Positions 44,601 through 51,711 of a DNA stretch of 64,000 bases are shown piece by piece. A model generated the notes under the pieces. It saw only the letters and a list, made by a program, of their open reading frames with translations, ran no database searches and was not told the origin of the DNA. The stretch comes from Verrucomicrobiota bacterium. Lineage in GTDB: Bacteria; Verrucomicrobiota; Verrucomicrobiia; Limisphaerales; JADLHS01. The stretch covers positions 1 through 64,000 of the forward strand of contig JAKQDQ010000104.1 of NCBI GenBank assembly GCA_029573725.1, read 5' to 3'. How positions within the stretch are numbered: the stretch's first letter is position 1; each line of letters starts with the position of its first letter. Both the position numbers and the translations under genes were made by a program.

Positions 44601-46810
44601 ACCTCCTGCAATTGCCGCATTTGCGCGCGGCGGACCTGAGTTTTAATCTGCTCAACCCGGTGGAAGCGGTGCCGGAACAGGAGATCGTGGACATCTTCCA
44701 GTGTCAAAACGGAGATGAACCCGCGGGTGGGGGGCGGGCGGCCGACGGCCGGGTCTTCCATCGGGATTCCCAGTTGACGTGGACGCCCCAGCACACTTTC
44801 CCCAGCATTTCCGCGCCCACGCGCTGGTTCCTGGCCCAAGACTCGGAGGATAGTCTCGCTTTTACGGTTGACTACTCCGGCCAGTCGACGCCGGTGACCG
44901 TGGGAGTGATTTCCGGCGATCCGATCCTGCTCCCGCCGCCGCAAATCTCCCTGGCGGGCGCGGAATTTGTCCGGCACGTCACACTCCGGCCCGGCCTGAA
45001 TCAAACGGGCGTTGCCACGCTGACCCTGGTGGCCACGAATGAAGCGGGCCTGACCAGTCAGGCGGAGATCCGGGTGGAGGTTCTTGTGCCGGCCCCGCTG
45101 GGCGCGCTGGATCCGGACTGGGAGCGCGCTTTGCGCTGGGGGGCCGGCAATGGCACGCGCGAGTTGACCAGCGCGGACCTGCTCAACGTGACCCGCTTGA
45201 TCGGCAGCGACGTGAACCTGACCGGTTTTCAGGGCTGGCCATGGCTGACCAACGTGTCCCGTCTCTACCTGACCGGAAAGAATGTTCATGAACTGGGATT
45301 CCTCTCCTATCTGCCGAACCTCCAAAGCTTGACGTTGATGGACACGGCGGTGGTCGATTTTTCTCCGCTGACCAATGCGACAGGACTGACGGATTTGTAC
45401 CTTTCCCGGGCGGCCATCAGCAATTTGTCCTTTTTCGCGCGGTGTTCGCAGCTGACTTCGCTGACCCTTCATTGGCTCAAGGTTTCGGATCTCACGCCCC
45501 TGGCGGGTCTGACCAATCTCACCCAGCTGGAGGTGAATTTCACGACCGCCACAAATCTGCTGCCGCTGTACAACCTGCCGGCGCTGCGTGAGACGGACGT
45601 CCGGTTTAATCTGCTGGATTTGGCGTGGGGCTCGGTCAATTCCCGTCTCGTGGATTACTTGGAGGCGCGTGGCGTTGACGTGTGGGCGGGACCGCAACGG
45701 GCGCCGCCGAAGGTCTCCATGCCCAATCCATGGTACATTTGGGCGGATGCCCCGGCCAGGCTGCCCGTCGAATTTCTGGAGAACGGCATGTTCATTCCGG
45801 ACGATTTCATCGGCACGGTGCAAACCCTGCAGCCGGGGCTCCTGCCTCAGTCCGCCCTGAAACTGGAGTCCAATGAATGGGGTTACGATTGGGAGCTGGA
45901 GGTCACGCCCGCCACTGGGCAGAGCGGCGCCGGTCAGTTGCTGTTCACGGTGACCAACGACGTGGGCCTGGGCAGCAGCCAGCTTGTGACGGTCATGGTT
46001 TCTGCCGCCCGGCCAATCAGCGCCCCGGCATACGGCCTGACGGACTTGGACTGGCAATCATCGCCAGGCGCGGGGTGGTTGGGCCAGAACGCGGTTTTTT
46101 TCCAGACCTTTCCCGCGATGCAAAGCGCACCCCTGGAAGACGATGGGGTTTCGGAACTGGAGGCGGAATTGATCGGCCCGGGAACACTGAATTTCTGGTG
46201 GAAGGTGAGTTCCGAGGAGGAAGCTGACTGGTTGGTGTTTGAATCCGCCACCCAGACCAATGCGATTTCCGGTGAGGTGGACTGGCAGGAGGAATCCGTC
46301 CACTTGGGGCCGCGCCGCCAGGTCGTGCGCTGGCGTTATGGCAAGGATGGAAGCGGTCGTAGTGGCAATGATGCGGGCTGGCTGGCCCACGTCACCTTTG
46401 TTCCGGACACTTGGCTGGACATTTTTCCCGTTCCGGAACCGGGACATCTTCAAATGGATCTCTACGGCGTGTCGAACCAGTGGTACGAGCTGCAGGCATC
46501 AACCGATCTGATGAATTGGAGGGAGCTCACCCTGGTGCAAGCCACGAATCGGATCACTTCCATGAAGTTGGATGCGCAGGGACATCCCGCGCAATTCTAC
46601 CGGGCCAGGGCGGTGGTAGAGTTCCCTTACCTGTGGGTCTCCGCCCGCACACCCGCAGGCTTTCAGCTGTCCTGGTCCGGAATGGGGATCTTACAGGGCG
46701 CTCCCACCGTTGACGGTCCGTGGGAAGGGGTCGCCGGACGCAGCCCGGCTTTCATCTCAACCGCTGCGGCGTCATCCCGCTTTTTCCGGGTGCAGGTCAC
46801 GGGATTTTAA
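41654..46810 (+). CDS. Giant secreted LamG/Ig/leucine-rich-repeat protein
   Basis: About 1718 aa. After a signal (WLVVVVLGVAGLYGQVPASG) come a LamG domain at 50-265 (LVGWWPGDVDGRN, FHFDGTNGFVSIPDAPELRP, FKGWLDEVSLYNRALSAGEI), three Ig-like domains at 270-545 (YQWLFQGWPLSGATN, YQWRKNGLSLPNQTN, FQWRKDGVPLPEATE), an internalin-like LRR array of 21-22-residue units at about 560-1010 (LTELDLSGNAVTNLEPL), a beta spacer, and a second short LRR block at 1150-1330. The end holds a sandwich domain and two copies of the F-[FY]-R module (QFYRARAVV and the terminal FFRVQVTGF). Likely a surface adhesin. Start choices are GTG 41615, ATG 41654 or ATG 41663. Confidence 0.87.
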   Translation: MSRMQHKQAAVPGPCPRSFAGVGWEWLVVVVLGVAGLYGQVPASGAGCLASPAGLVGWWPGDVDGRNLAGTNWGILQPGAKVGGDGVVDGAFHFDGTNGFVSIPDAPELRPTNLTVEAWVCFAGLDSPGSAPAEGRQFIVRKPNAYLAFQAAYDLSKIRLADRDVFSFQVNSPAGAVAEARGSTSIVPEQWYHVVGVRGPNSVQIYVNGQLEGQTAVDFPQSYVAAPLYLGSPGPYWYNRKFKGWLDEVSLYNRALSAGEIASLYTATEGKCRPAVIATPPQWRDAWVGDNVSLHVEAMGSTPLAYQWLFQGWPLSGATNATLLLTNVQMPVAGAYQVTVSNFLGQTTSWPPAWLSVSMTGQAAPFILQPPGNQTVFVGDTAWFNVVAGGGLPRSYQWRKNGLSLPNQTNVVLVLPQVTTKAGGYYDVVITDTAARVTNTAAALLVVVPSLDLQPPFIRGTSPDQVAGWDQEVELGVEAAGTEPLNFQWRKDGVPLPEATEATLYFPAVTPADAGRYDVVITGPGGSVTSRMITLTVKLIVDPELEKAVACALDVPPTGITQAALTEFERLTLRHRGIQSLRGLEWATNLTELDLSGNAVTNLEPLRAQSRLTRLHLDQAQFVQLDLTPLAALHNLTNLVLGRVLADTYEPLAALTNLTDLTIREGGRIALGFLEVLPRLQALRVLQSWAEDLAPVATLTNLQQLELRWMLNHMDERQWVAASAPLRRLNLEGNGLTNFGWLSDFPRLESLNLADNELRDLSALAGLTNLTYLTLSRNPLTDYAALSGAPRLVNLELSGNHLSNLGFLAALPGLKFLDLSYNAITNLDPLLGLTNLESLVLAGNPAANFPLLTNMPRLTSLWLHDCGLGNANFIAGLPGLRHLNLDGNQIVDVTPVLGLTNLTGLGFSHNPADNPLAVAALTRLTGLRLEQDQLGDISPLTNLQQLTYLSLNQNQIADAAPLGRLTQLQSHYLAHNRIRDLSYLLQLPHLRAADLSFNLLNPVEAVPEQEIVDIFQCQNGDEPAGGGRAADGRVFHRDSQLTWTPQHTFPSISAPTRWFLAQDSEDSLAFTVDYSGQSTPVTVGVISGDPILLPPPQISLAGAEFVRHVTLRPGLNQTGVATLTLVATNEAGLTSQAEIRVEVLVPAPLGALDPDWERALRWGAGNGTRELTSADLLNVTRLIGSDVNLTGFQGWPWLTNVSRLYLTGKNVHELGFLSYLPNLQSLTLMDTAVVDFSPLTNATGLTDLYLSRAAISNLSFFARCSQLTSLTLHWLKVSDLTPLAGLTNLTQLEVNFTTATNLLPLYNLPALRETDVRFNLLDLAWGSVNSRLVDYLEARGVDVWAGPQRAPPKVSMPNPWYIWADAPARLPVEFLENGMFIPDDFIGTVQTLQPGLLPQSALKLESNEWGYDWELEVTPATGQSGAGQLLFTVTNDVGLGSSQLVTVMVSAARPISAPAYGLTDLDWQSSPGAGWLGQNAVFFQTFPAMQSAPLEDDGVSELEAELIGPGTLNFWWKVSSEEEADWLVFESATQTNAISGEVDWQEESVHLGPRRQVVRWRYGKDGSGRSGNDAGWLAHVTFVPDTWLDIFPVPEPGHLQMDLYGVSNQWYELQASTDLMNWRELTLVQATNRITSMKLDAQGHPAQFYRARAVVEFPYLWVSARTPAGFQLSWSGMGILQGAPTVDGPWEGVAGRSPAFISTAAASSRFFRVQVTGF

Positions 46811-46811
46811 A

Positions 46812-46832
46812 CGCGCCGCCGGCCGCGGCGCG
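46812..46832. terminator. Bidirectional hairpin between convergent genes
   Basis: CGCGCCGC (46812-46819), loop CGGCC, GCGGCGCG (46825-46832): a perfect 8-bp stem filling the 28-base gap between the LRR gene and the convergent NIPSNAP gene. No T-run. Confidence 0.5.
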
Positions 46833-46838
46833 CAATGT

Positions 46839-47636
46839 TCATATCTGAGAATAACTGGTGGGGTGCAGAAAAACGTTGGTGATGCGGGAAACGATTTCCG
46901 CATCGGTGTACCCTGGCGTGGTGCTCATCTTTTTCCAGTCAGGATCGGCCACAAACTGCTGCCAGTTCCGGTCGCGGCTGGCGCGATCATCAAACACCAG
47001 CAGGTAGGTGAGTTTGGGCAGTTGCGGACCAGACCAGGCTTCCCCGAAGAAGACCGGCTGCAAACCGGTGCGTTGAAAAATCGCAATTTCGCCCTCGTTG
47101 AACATCGCCACTTTTTTCTGGTTGGCGCGACGGCTGTGCGATTCGTAAGTGCGCAGCTCAAACAAGCGCGGTTTTCCGGCCCGGGTTTGCGCCGGAATTG
47201 CAATCCGGGGCAGACCGGCGAACGCCAACAGCAACGAGCTTTCCTTGCGGATGAACCCCGGATCCGTTGCGGGCGCCCGGCTGAAACCAGCCTGTGCCAC
47301 CAGCGGATCCGCCTCGAACTTCTCCCGACAGCTGCGCGCCGCCGGCCAGTCCGGGAAGGGGAGCAGCACGGCACGGCTGGGCGGCGCGGCGTCATCTGCC
47401 GGACGGAACACGCCCACCGGGCGGACGCCCGCGCGATTCCACGCCACCACCGCCACGTCCCGGTAGAATTCATCAAAGCGCTCGGACATCGTCCCCGGTC
47501 GCAGCGAATAGGTTTCCAGTTCGTACACCTCGCGAAGGGCCGGTGCCGGAGCGGCCCGGACAGGTTCGGGATTCATTGTGACCCAGGTGGCGGTGGTGGT
47601 GGCGATCGAGGTTTTAAGAAATCGGCGACGGTTCAT
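46839..47636 (-). CDS. Tat-exported NIPSNAP-family protein
   Basis: A 265-aa protein with a twin-Arg signal (MNRRRFLKTSIATTTATWV, cleavage near VRAAPAP). Two ferredoxin-like NIPSNAP halves follow: VYELETYSLRPGTMSERFDEFYRD at about 38-60 and LFELRTYESHSRRANQKKVAMF at about 155-176, the latter with the W-x-x-F-x-x-D-P-x-W-K string near the end. Such proteins are common in Planctomycetes and Verrucomicrobia, with dimeric alpha/beta-barrel folds and no settled role. It is downstream of the xthA gene on the same strand. Confidence 0.87.
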   Translation of the reverse strand: MNRRRFLKTSIATTTATWVTMNPEPVRAAPAPALREVYELETYSLRPGTMSERFDEFYRDVAVVAWNRAGVRPVGVFRPADDAAPPSRAVLLPFPDWPAARSCREKFEADPLVAQAGFSRAPATDPGFIRKESSLLLAFAGLPRIAIPAQTRAGKPRLFELRTYESHSRRANQKKVAMFNEGEIAIFQRTGLQPVFFGEAWSGPQLPKLTYLLVFDDRASRDRNWQQFVADPDWKKMSTTPGYTDAEIVSRITNVFLHPTSYSQI

Positions 47637-47771
47637 GAGCGGGGGAAACCTTAGCGGGATGACCGGCGTTTACGCAACAACATCATGCCAGCAGTTCGCG
47701 GGGGCGGGGGCGGGAGGACGCCCCGAGGTCGAGCCGTTGGGGTCGGGGCGGTGAACAGCTGCATGCCGGCG

Positions 47772-48524
47772 CTAGTGCAGTTCCAGGCTGATCGGACAGT
47801 GATCGCTGCCCCGAACCCGAGACAGAATTTCCGCCCCCTTCAGCCGGGAACGCAGCGACGATGAAATCATAAAATAATCCAGCCGCCATCCGAGGTTGCG
47901 GGCGCGGGCATTGGCCCTGGGACTCCACCAGGTGTAGTGGTTGGGTCCGGGCTCGAATTCGCGAAACGTGTCCACGAAGCCGGCCTGGATGTAGGCGGTG
48001 AAGCCGGCCCGCTCCTCGGGGGTGAAACCGTGGTTGTGGACATTGGCGCGCGGGTTGGCCAGGTCAATTTCGGTATGCGCGACGTTGAGATCTCCGCACC
48101 AGATGACCGGTTTTTTCCGCTCAAGGCGTTTGAGAAACTTGAGAAAATCCCGATCCCACTGCTGCCGGTAGGCCAGTCGGGTCAGTTCCCGCTGGGAGTT
48201 CGGGACGTAAACATTGACGAGAAAAAAATCCGGATATTCCGCCGTCAGCACCCGGCCTTCGCCATCATGCTGGACGAGCCCGAGGTCGGTGGTCACCCGC
48301 AGGGGGCGGGGTTGCGTGAAGATGGCCGTGCCGGAATAGCCTTTTCGTGTGGCGCTGTTCCAAAAGGTCGTGTAGGCCGCCGGCCACGAGGGCTCGACCT
48401 GGGCGGGCCTGCATTTGGTTTCCTGCAGACACAGGATGGCGGGTTTCGTCGCCTGCAGAAAATCCAGAAAATTCTTCCGCATGACGGCGCGCAGTCCGTT
48501 GACGTTCCAGGAAATTAATTTCAC
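47772..48524 (-). CDS. xthA: Exodeoxyribonuclease III (AP endonuclease)
   Basis: A 250-aa cytoplasmic nuclease for abasic-site repair. Family motifs are complete: SWNVNGLRA, LCLQETK (metal Glu), KKPVIWCGDLNVAH (catalytic Asp/Asn), YTWWSPRANARARNLGWRLDYF and the terminal GSDHCP with catalytic His. Length is normal. It starts at ATG 48524, nine bases after the HIT gene stop codon, so both likely share one message. Confidence 0.96.
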   Translation of the reverse strand: MKLISWNVNGLRAVMRKNFLDFLQATKPAILCLQETKCRPAQVEPSWPAAYTTFWNSATRKGYSGTAIFTQPRPLRVTTDLGLVQHDGEGRVLTAEYPDFFLVNVYVPNSQRELTRLAYRQQWDRDFLKFLKRLERKKPVIWCGDLNVAHTEIDLANPRANVHNHGFTPEERAGFTAYIQAGFVDTFREFEPGPNHYTWWSPRANARARNLGWRLDYFMISSSLRSRLKGAEILSRVRGSDHCPISLELH

Positions 48525-48533
48525 GGGTGGAAA

Positions 48534-48878
48534 TCAGCCGGGAGGCCACTGCATCTTGCGTCCACCGAGGATGTGGCAGTGCAGATGCGGCACGGATTCG
48601 CCGCCGTCCGGACCGTTGTTGATGACCAGGCGGTAACCGGAGGAGTCCAGTCCTTGTTGCGCGGCGATTTTTGCGGCGGTCAACAGCAAATGTCCCAGCA
48701 GCGGTTGGTCCGCAGGTTGCGCGGCCGCCATGCGCGCGAGGGGCCGGCGCGGGATCACCAGGATGTGGACGGGGGCCTGTGGGGCGATGTCACGGAATGC
48801 CAGCACCGAATCATCCTCGTAAATGATTTGCGCCGGAATCTCGCGCGCCGCGATTTTTTCAAACAAGGTTCTGTTCAC
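48534..48878 (-). CDS. hinT: HIT-family nucleotide hydrolase (HinT-like)
   Basis: A 114-aa cytoplasmic protein of the histidine-triad family, hydrolysing purine nucleoside phosphoramidates. The N-terminal TLFEKIAAREIPAQIIYEDD and the triad HLHCH in SVPHLHCHILGGR are diagnostic. The start is set at GTG 48878, which aligns with HinT N-termini; a TTG at 48914 would add 12 residues without family match. It is nine bases before xthA. Confidence 0.93.
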   Translation of the reverse strand: MNRTLFEKIAAREIPAQIIYEDDSVLAFRDIAPQAPVHILVIPRRPLARMAAAQPADQPLLGHLLLTAAKIAAQQGLDSSGYRLVINNGPDGGESVPHLHCHILGGRKMQWPPG

Positions 48879-48921
48879 CCCCTGAGTTTGTAGCGCACGC
48901 CCGCAAGCCGCCAAAGCAAAA

Positions 48922-49479
48922 TCAGCGGATCAACAGCGCGCAATCGCCCCCGGTTGTTTCGCGGCGCAGCACTCCCCGCAGGAACGCGAGGATCTGATCG
49001 CGCAGCCGTTCGCAGCGCGGACTCCAACGCTCCGCTCCGAGCAGTTGCTTGACGCACGGACGCAGACCGGAGAACCGGACCACTTTCGGGACAGACTGGC
49101 ATTGGGCCACCGCGGCGGCGCGCAATCGTGGAAAAAAGGCCAGTTCGCCGGCGGCACCAACACTCGCAGCCAGCGCCGGCAGGTGCTGCATGGCCGGAGC
49201 GGGGGACGACCGGGTGGAAGGCGGGGAAGGGGGACGGAATCCGAGCTTGGCCAGCACCACCTCGAAGGTGGCGGCGAATTCGGCGACGGTGACCGCCTGG
49301 CAACCGAGATCGTGTTTGAAGTAGTGGAACACCGAGGCCGCGGCGTGGGACAGCAATTCTTGTGTGTGCTGGTTGGTGACCCCGCTGAGGAGTTCGCTGG
49401 AAATCACCGTGGTTGGGACCGGAACGGACTCACCGGACGGCAGACGGAAAAACAGGAAGTCGTTGGCCAGGCAAACCAT
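48922..49479 (-). CDS. Unknown 185-aa protein coupled to nrdR
   Basis: A 185-aa protein whose ATG (49479) shares one base with the nrdR stop codon (TGATG), so it is translationally coupled. The N-terminal half is predicted mixed alpha/beta (NDFLFFRLPSGESVPVPTTV, SELLSGVTNQHTQELLSHAAASVFHYFKHDLG). The C-terminal half is Ala/Arg-rich, with a Pro/Ser linker near residue 83. It resembles no family I know. The position suggests a link to nucleotide metabolism or gene control, but nothing in the sequence proves it. Confidence 0.72.
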   Translation of the reverse strand: MVCLANDFLFFRLPSGESVPVPTTVISSELLSGVTNQHTQELLSHAAASVFHYFKHDLGCQAVTVAEFAATFEVVLAKLGFRPPSPPSTRSSPAPAMQHLPALAASVGAAGELAFFPRLRAAAVAQCQSVPKVVRFSGLRPCVKQLLGAERWSPRCERLRDQILAFLRGVLRRETTGGDCALLIR

Positions 49480-49931
49480 CAGTGCGCTCCCAGTTTTTTC
49501 ACTTCATGGACGAAATCCGTGGCTTCTTGAAAGCGGCGATACACGCTGGCAAAGCGCACATAAGCGACCTCATCAATCTCCCGCAGCCCGTTCATGACCT
49601 CTTTTCCAATGAACTCCGAGGGGACTTCCGCATCGAACTTGTTGTTTACCATTTCAGTTATCTGGTCGGCCAAATCCTCAACCGCCTTGGGGCTGACGGG
49701 ACGTTTTTGGCAGGCCTTGCGAATGCCCGAGAGCAGCTTTTCCTTGGAAAACTCCTCCCGCCGTCCGTCTCGTTTGAGAATCATGAGCCCGTCCCGTTCG
49801 ACTTCCTCGTAAGTGGTGAAACGATGCTGGCAGGCGGTGCATTCGCGCCGGCGGCGGATGGTCGCACCTTCACGCGAGGCACGCGAATCTACAACTTTAT
49901 CGTCCTGACAGCCGCACTTGGGGCAACGCAT
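49479..49931 (-). CDS. nrdR: Transcriptional repressor NrdR of ribonucleotide reductase genes
   Basis: A 150-aa cytoplasmic repressor. The zinc ribbon uses Cys3, Cys6, Cys31 and Cys34 (MRCPKCGC, RRRRECTAC). The ATP-cone at 49-139 contains VERDGLMILKRDGRREEFSKEKL and VYRRFQEATDF. It binds NrdR boxes in front of nrd genes in a nucleotide-dependent way; no nrd gene lies in this window. Length is exactly typical. A promoter-like element is directly upstream. Confidence 0.96.
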   Translation of the reverse strand: MRCPKCGCQDDKVVDSRASREGATIRRRRECTACQHRFTTYEEVERDGLMILKRDGRREEFSKEKLLSGIRKACQKRPVSPKAVEDLADQITEMVNNKFDAEVPSEFIGKEVMNGLREIDEVAYVRFASVYRRFQEATDFVHEVKKLGAH

Positions 49932-49958
49932 AAGACCACCGCTAATGGTAGTGTGCCT

Positions 49959-49988
49959 GTTCTAGCATACCAAGTATAGCAGCGTCAA
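49959..49988 (-). promoter_or_regulatory. Promoter-like element upstream of nrdR
   Basis: On the minus strand TTGACG (49988-49983) and TGC-TAGAAC (the -10 box at 49964-49959, with an extended TG) are 18 bases apart, about 28 bases before the ATG at 49931. The gap between the aldehyde dehydrogenase gene and nrdR is AT-rich compared with its surroundings. Confidence 0.5.
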
Positions 49989-50016
49989 GTGTCCACATTC
50001 GTTGACGCACCGGAGA

Positions 50017-51570
50017 TCAGCCAAACTGGATGCCTTGGGCCAGGGGCAGCTCAGTGCCGTAATTGATGGTGGCGGTCTGGCGTCGCATGTACGTCTTCCA
50101 TGCGTCGCTCCCGCTTTCGCGCCCGCCACCGGTTTCTTTCTCCCCGCCAAAGGCGCCGCCAATTTCCGCGCCGCTGGTGCCGAGGTTCACATTGGCGATG
50201 CCGCAATCGCTTCCACGGGCTGAGAGGAACCACTCCGCTTCGCGCAGGTCCTTGGTGAAAATGGCCGAACTCAAGCCTTGCGGGACATCATTGTGGCAGG
50301 CGATGGCCTCCTCGAATTCCCGGTAGCCGAGCACGTAAAGGATTGGCGCAAACGTTTCCTCCCGCACGACCTTCATGTCGGGCCGGGCCGCAACGAGGCA
50401 GGGGCGCACGTAACAGCCGCCTGGATACTCCGGGCCGCGCAGAGGTTCGCCGCCATAAATGATTTTCCCGCCCTCCGCCCGGATACGTTTCAGGGCGGTT
50501 TGCATTTCCCTGACGGCCTCGGAGTTGATCAGCGGGCCGCACAGGGTGGCGAGGTCGGTGGGGGGACCAATCCGCACCTGTTCGTAGGCGGCGATCAAGC
50601 GCCGCACGAGATCCTCGCGAATGGCCTCGTGGACAATGATCCGCCGGGTGCTCGTGCACCGTTGCCCCGCAGTTCCGACGGCGCCAAACAAAATGGCGCG
50701 TGTGGCGAGATCCAGGTCCGCGCTGGGGGCGACGATGATGGCGTTGTTGCCGCCCAGTTCGAGGATGGTTTTGCCGAACCGGCGGCCCACCGTTTCTGCC
50801 ACCCGGACGCCCAGTTTGGACGAGCCCGTGGCGGAGATGAGCGGCAACCGCTTGTCCTCCAGCAGCCGCTGTCCCACCGTGGCGCCGTCGCCGATGATCA
50901 AGGTGAAGAGCGCAGGATCCACACCGTTGGCGCGGCAAACGCGCTCGGCGATCTTGACGGTGGCCACTGCGGCGAGCGGAGTCAGACTGGAGGGTTTCCA
51001 GACGGTGCTGTTACCACAGACCACCGCCAGCGCCACATTCCAGGCCCAGACCGCCACCGGAAAATTAAAGGCGGTAATCACACCGACCGGGCCAAGCGGC
51101 AGCCATTGTTCCATCATGCGGTGTTGCGGTCGTTCGCTGGCAATGGTCAGGCCGTAGAGTTGGCGCGAAAGGCCGGTGGCGAAATCACAGATGTCAATCA
51201 TCTCCTGAACTTCGCCCTGACCCTCGGCAATGATTTTGCCCGCTTCGAGGGTGACCAGCAGTCCCAGGTCCTGCTTCGCGGCGCGCAGGGCGTTGCCGAG
51301 TTGGCGGATGACTTCGCCGCGCCTGGGAGCAGGGACGGTTTTCCATTGCTCAAAAGCGGCCGCCGCGCGTTTCAAGGCGCGCTCGTATTCCGCGGGGGTG
51401 GCGGTGCGCACCGTGCCCAGCAGGACGCCGTCGTTCGGCGAATGACTGGGCAGGCTGGAGCCCCCACCCGACCATTCACCATCGAAAACGCCGGGGTTGG
51501 TGGCCGCGAGTCCGAGCGCTTTTAGTGTGGCGGCCGGGACGGATTTCAATTTGACAGTAGTTTTCGGCAT
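50017..51570 (-). CDS. ALDH7-type aldehyde dehydrogenase (piperideine-6-carboxylate / aminoadipate semialdehyde dehydrogenase)
   Basis: A 517-aa NAD-dependent enzyme. The antiquitin/AmaB marks are NYGTELPLAQGIQFG near the C-terminus, GGEKETGGGRESGSDAWK, the catalytic Cys in GTAGQRCTSTRR, Glu in ILELGGNNA, and cofactor-binding GVITAFNFPVAVWAWN. It should oxidise alpha-aminoadipate semialdehyde, formed from lysine, to alpha-aminoadipate. ATG 51570 is used. It lies downstream of the lysine 6-aminotransferase gene (141-base gap), which supplies its substrate. Confidence in the substrate comes from that pairing. Confidence 0.9.
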   Translation of the reverse strand: MPKTTVKLKSVPAATLKALGLAATNPGVFDGEWSGGGSSLPSHSPNDGVLLGTVRTATPAEYERALKRAAAAFEQWKTVPAPRRGEVIRQLGNALRAAKQDLGLLVTLEAGKIIAEGQGEVQEMIDICDFATGLSRQLYGLTIASERPQHRMMEQWLPLGPVGVITAFNFPVAVWAWNVALAVVCGNSTVWKPSSLTPLAAVATVKIAERVCRANGVDPALFTLIIGDGATVGQRLLEDKRLPLISATGSSKLGVRVAETVGRRFGKTILELGGNNAIIVAPSADLDLATRAILFGAVGTAGQRCTSTRRIIVHEAIREDLVRRLIAAYEQVRIGPPTDLATLCGPLINSEAVREMQTALKRIRAEGGKIIYGGEPLRGPEYPGGCYVRPCLVAARPDMKVVREETFAPILYVLGYREFEEAIACHNDVPQGLSSAIFTKDLREAEWFLSARGSDCGIANVNLGTSGAEIGGAFGGEKETGGGRESGSDAWKTYMRRQTATINYGTELPLAQGIQFG

Positions 51571-51711
51571 GATGCTGTTTCCTTGGTCAATAAGCGATCC
51601 GGACGCAGCCGGCAAAATGCCGGGCCGCCCAAGCCCGGGGGACACCAGTTGCGGGGTTTCCAATCCACGGGGGGGCGTCCCCGTCCCGGCAGACGTCTGC
51701 GCGGGGAACAT

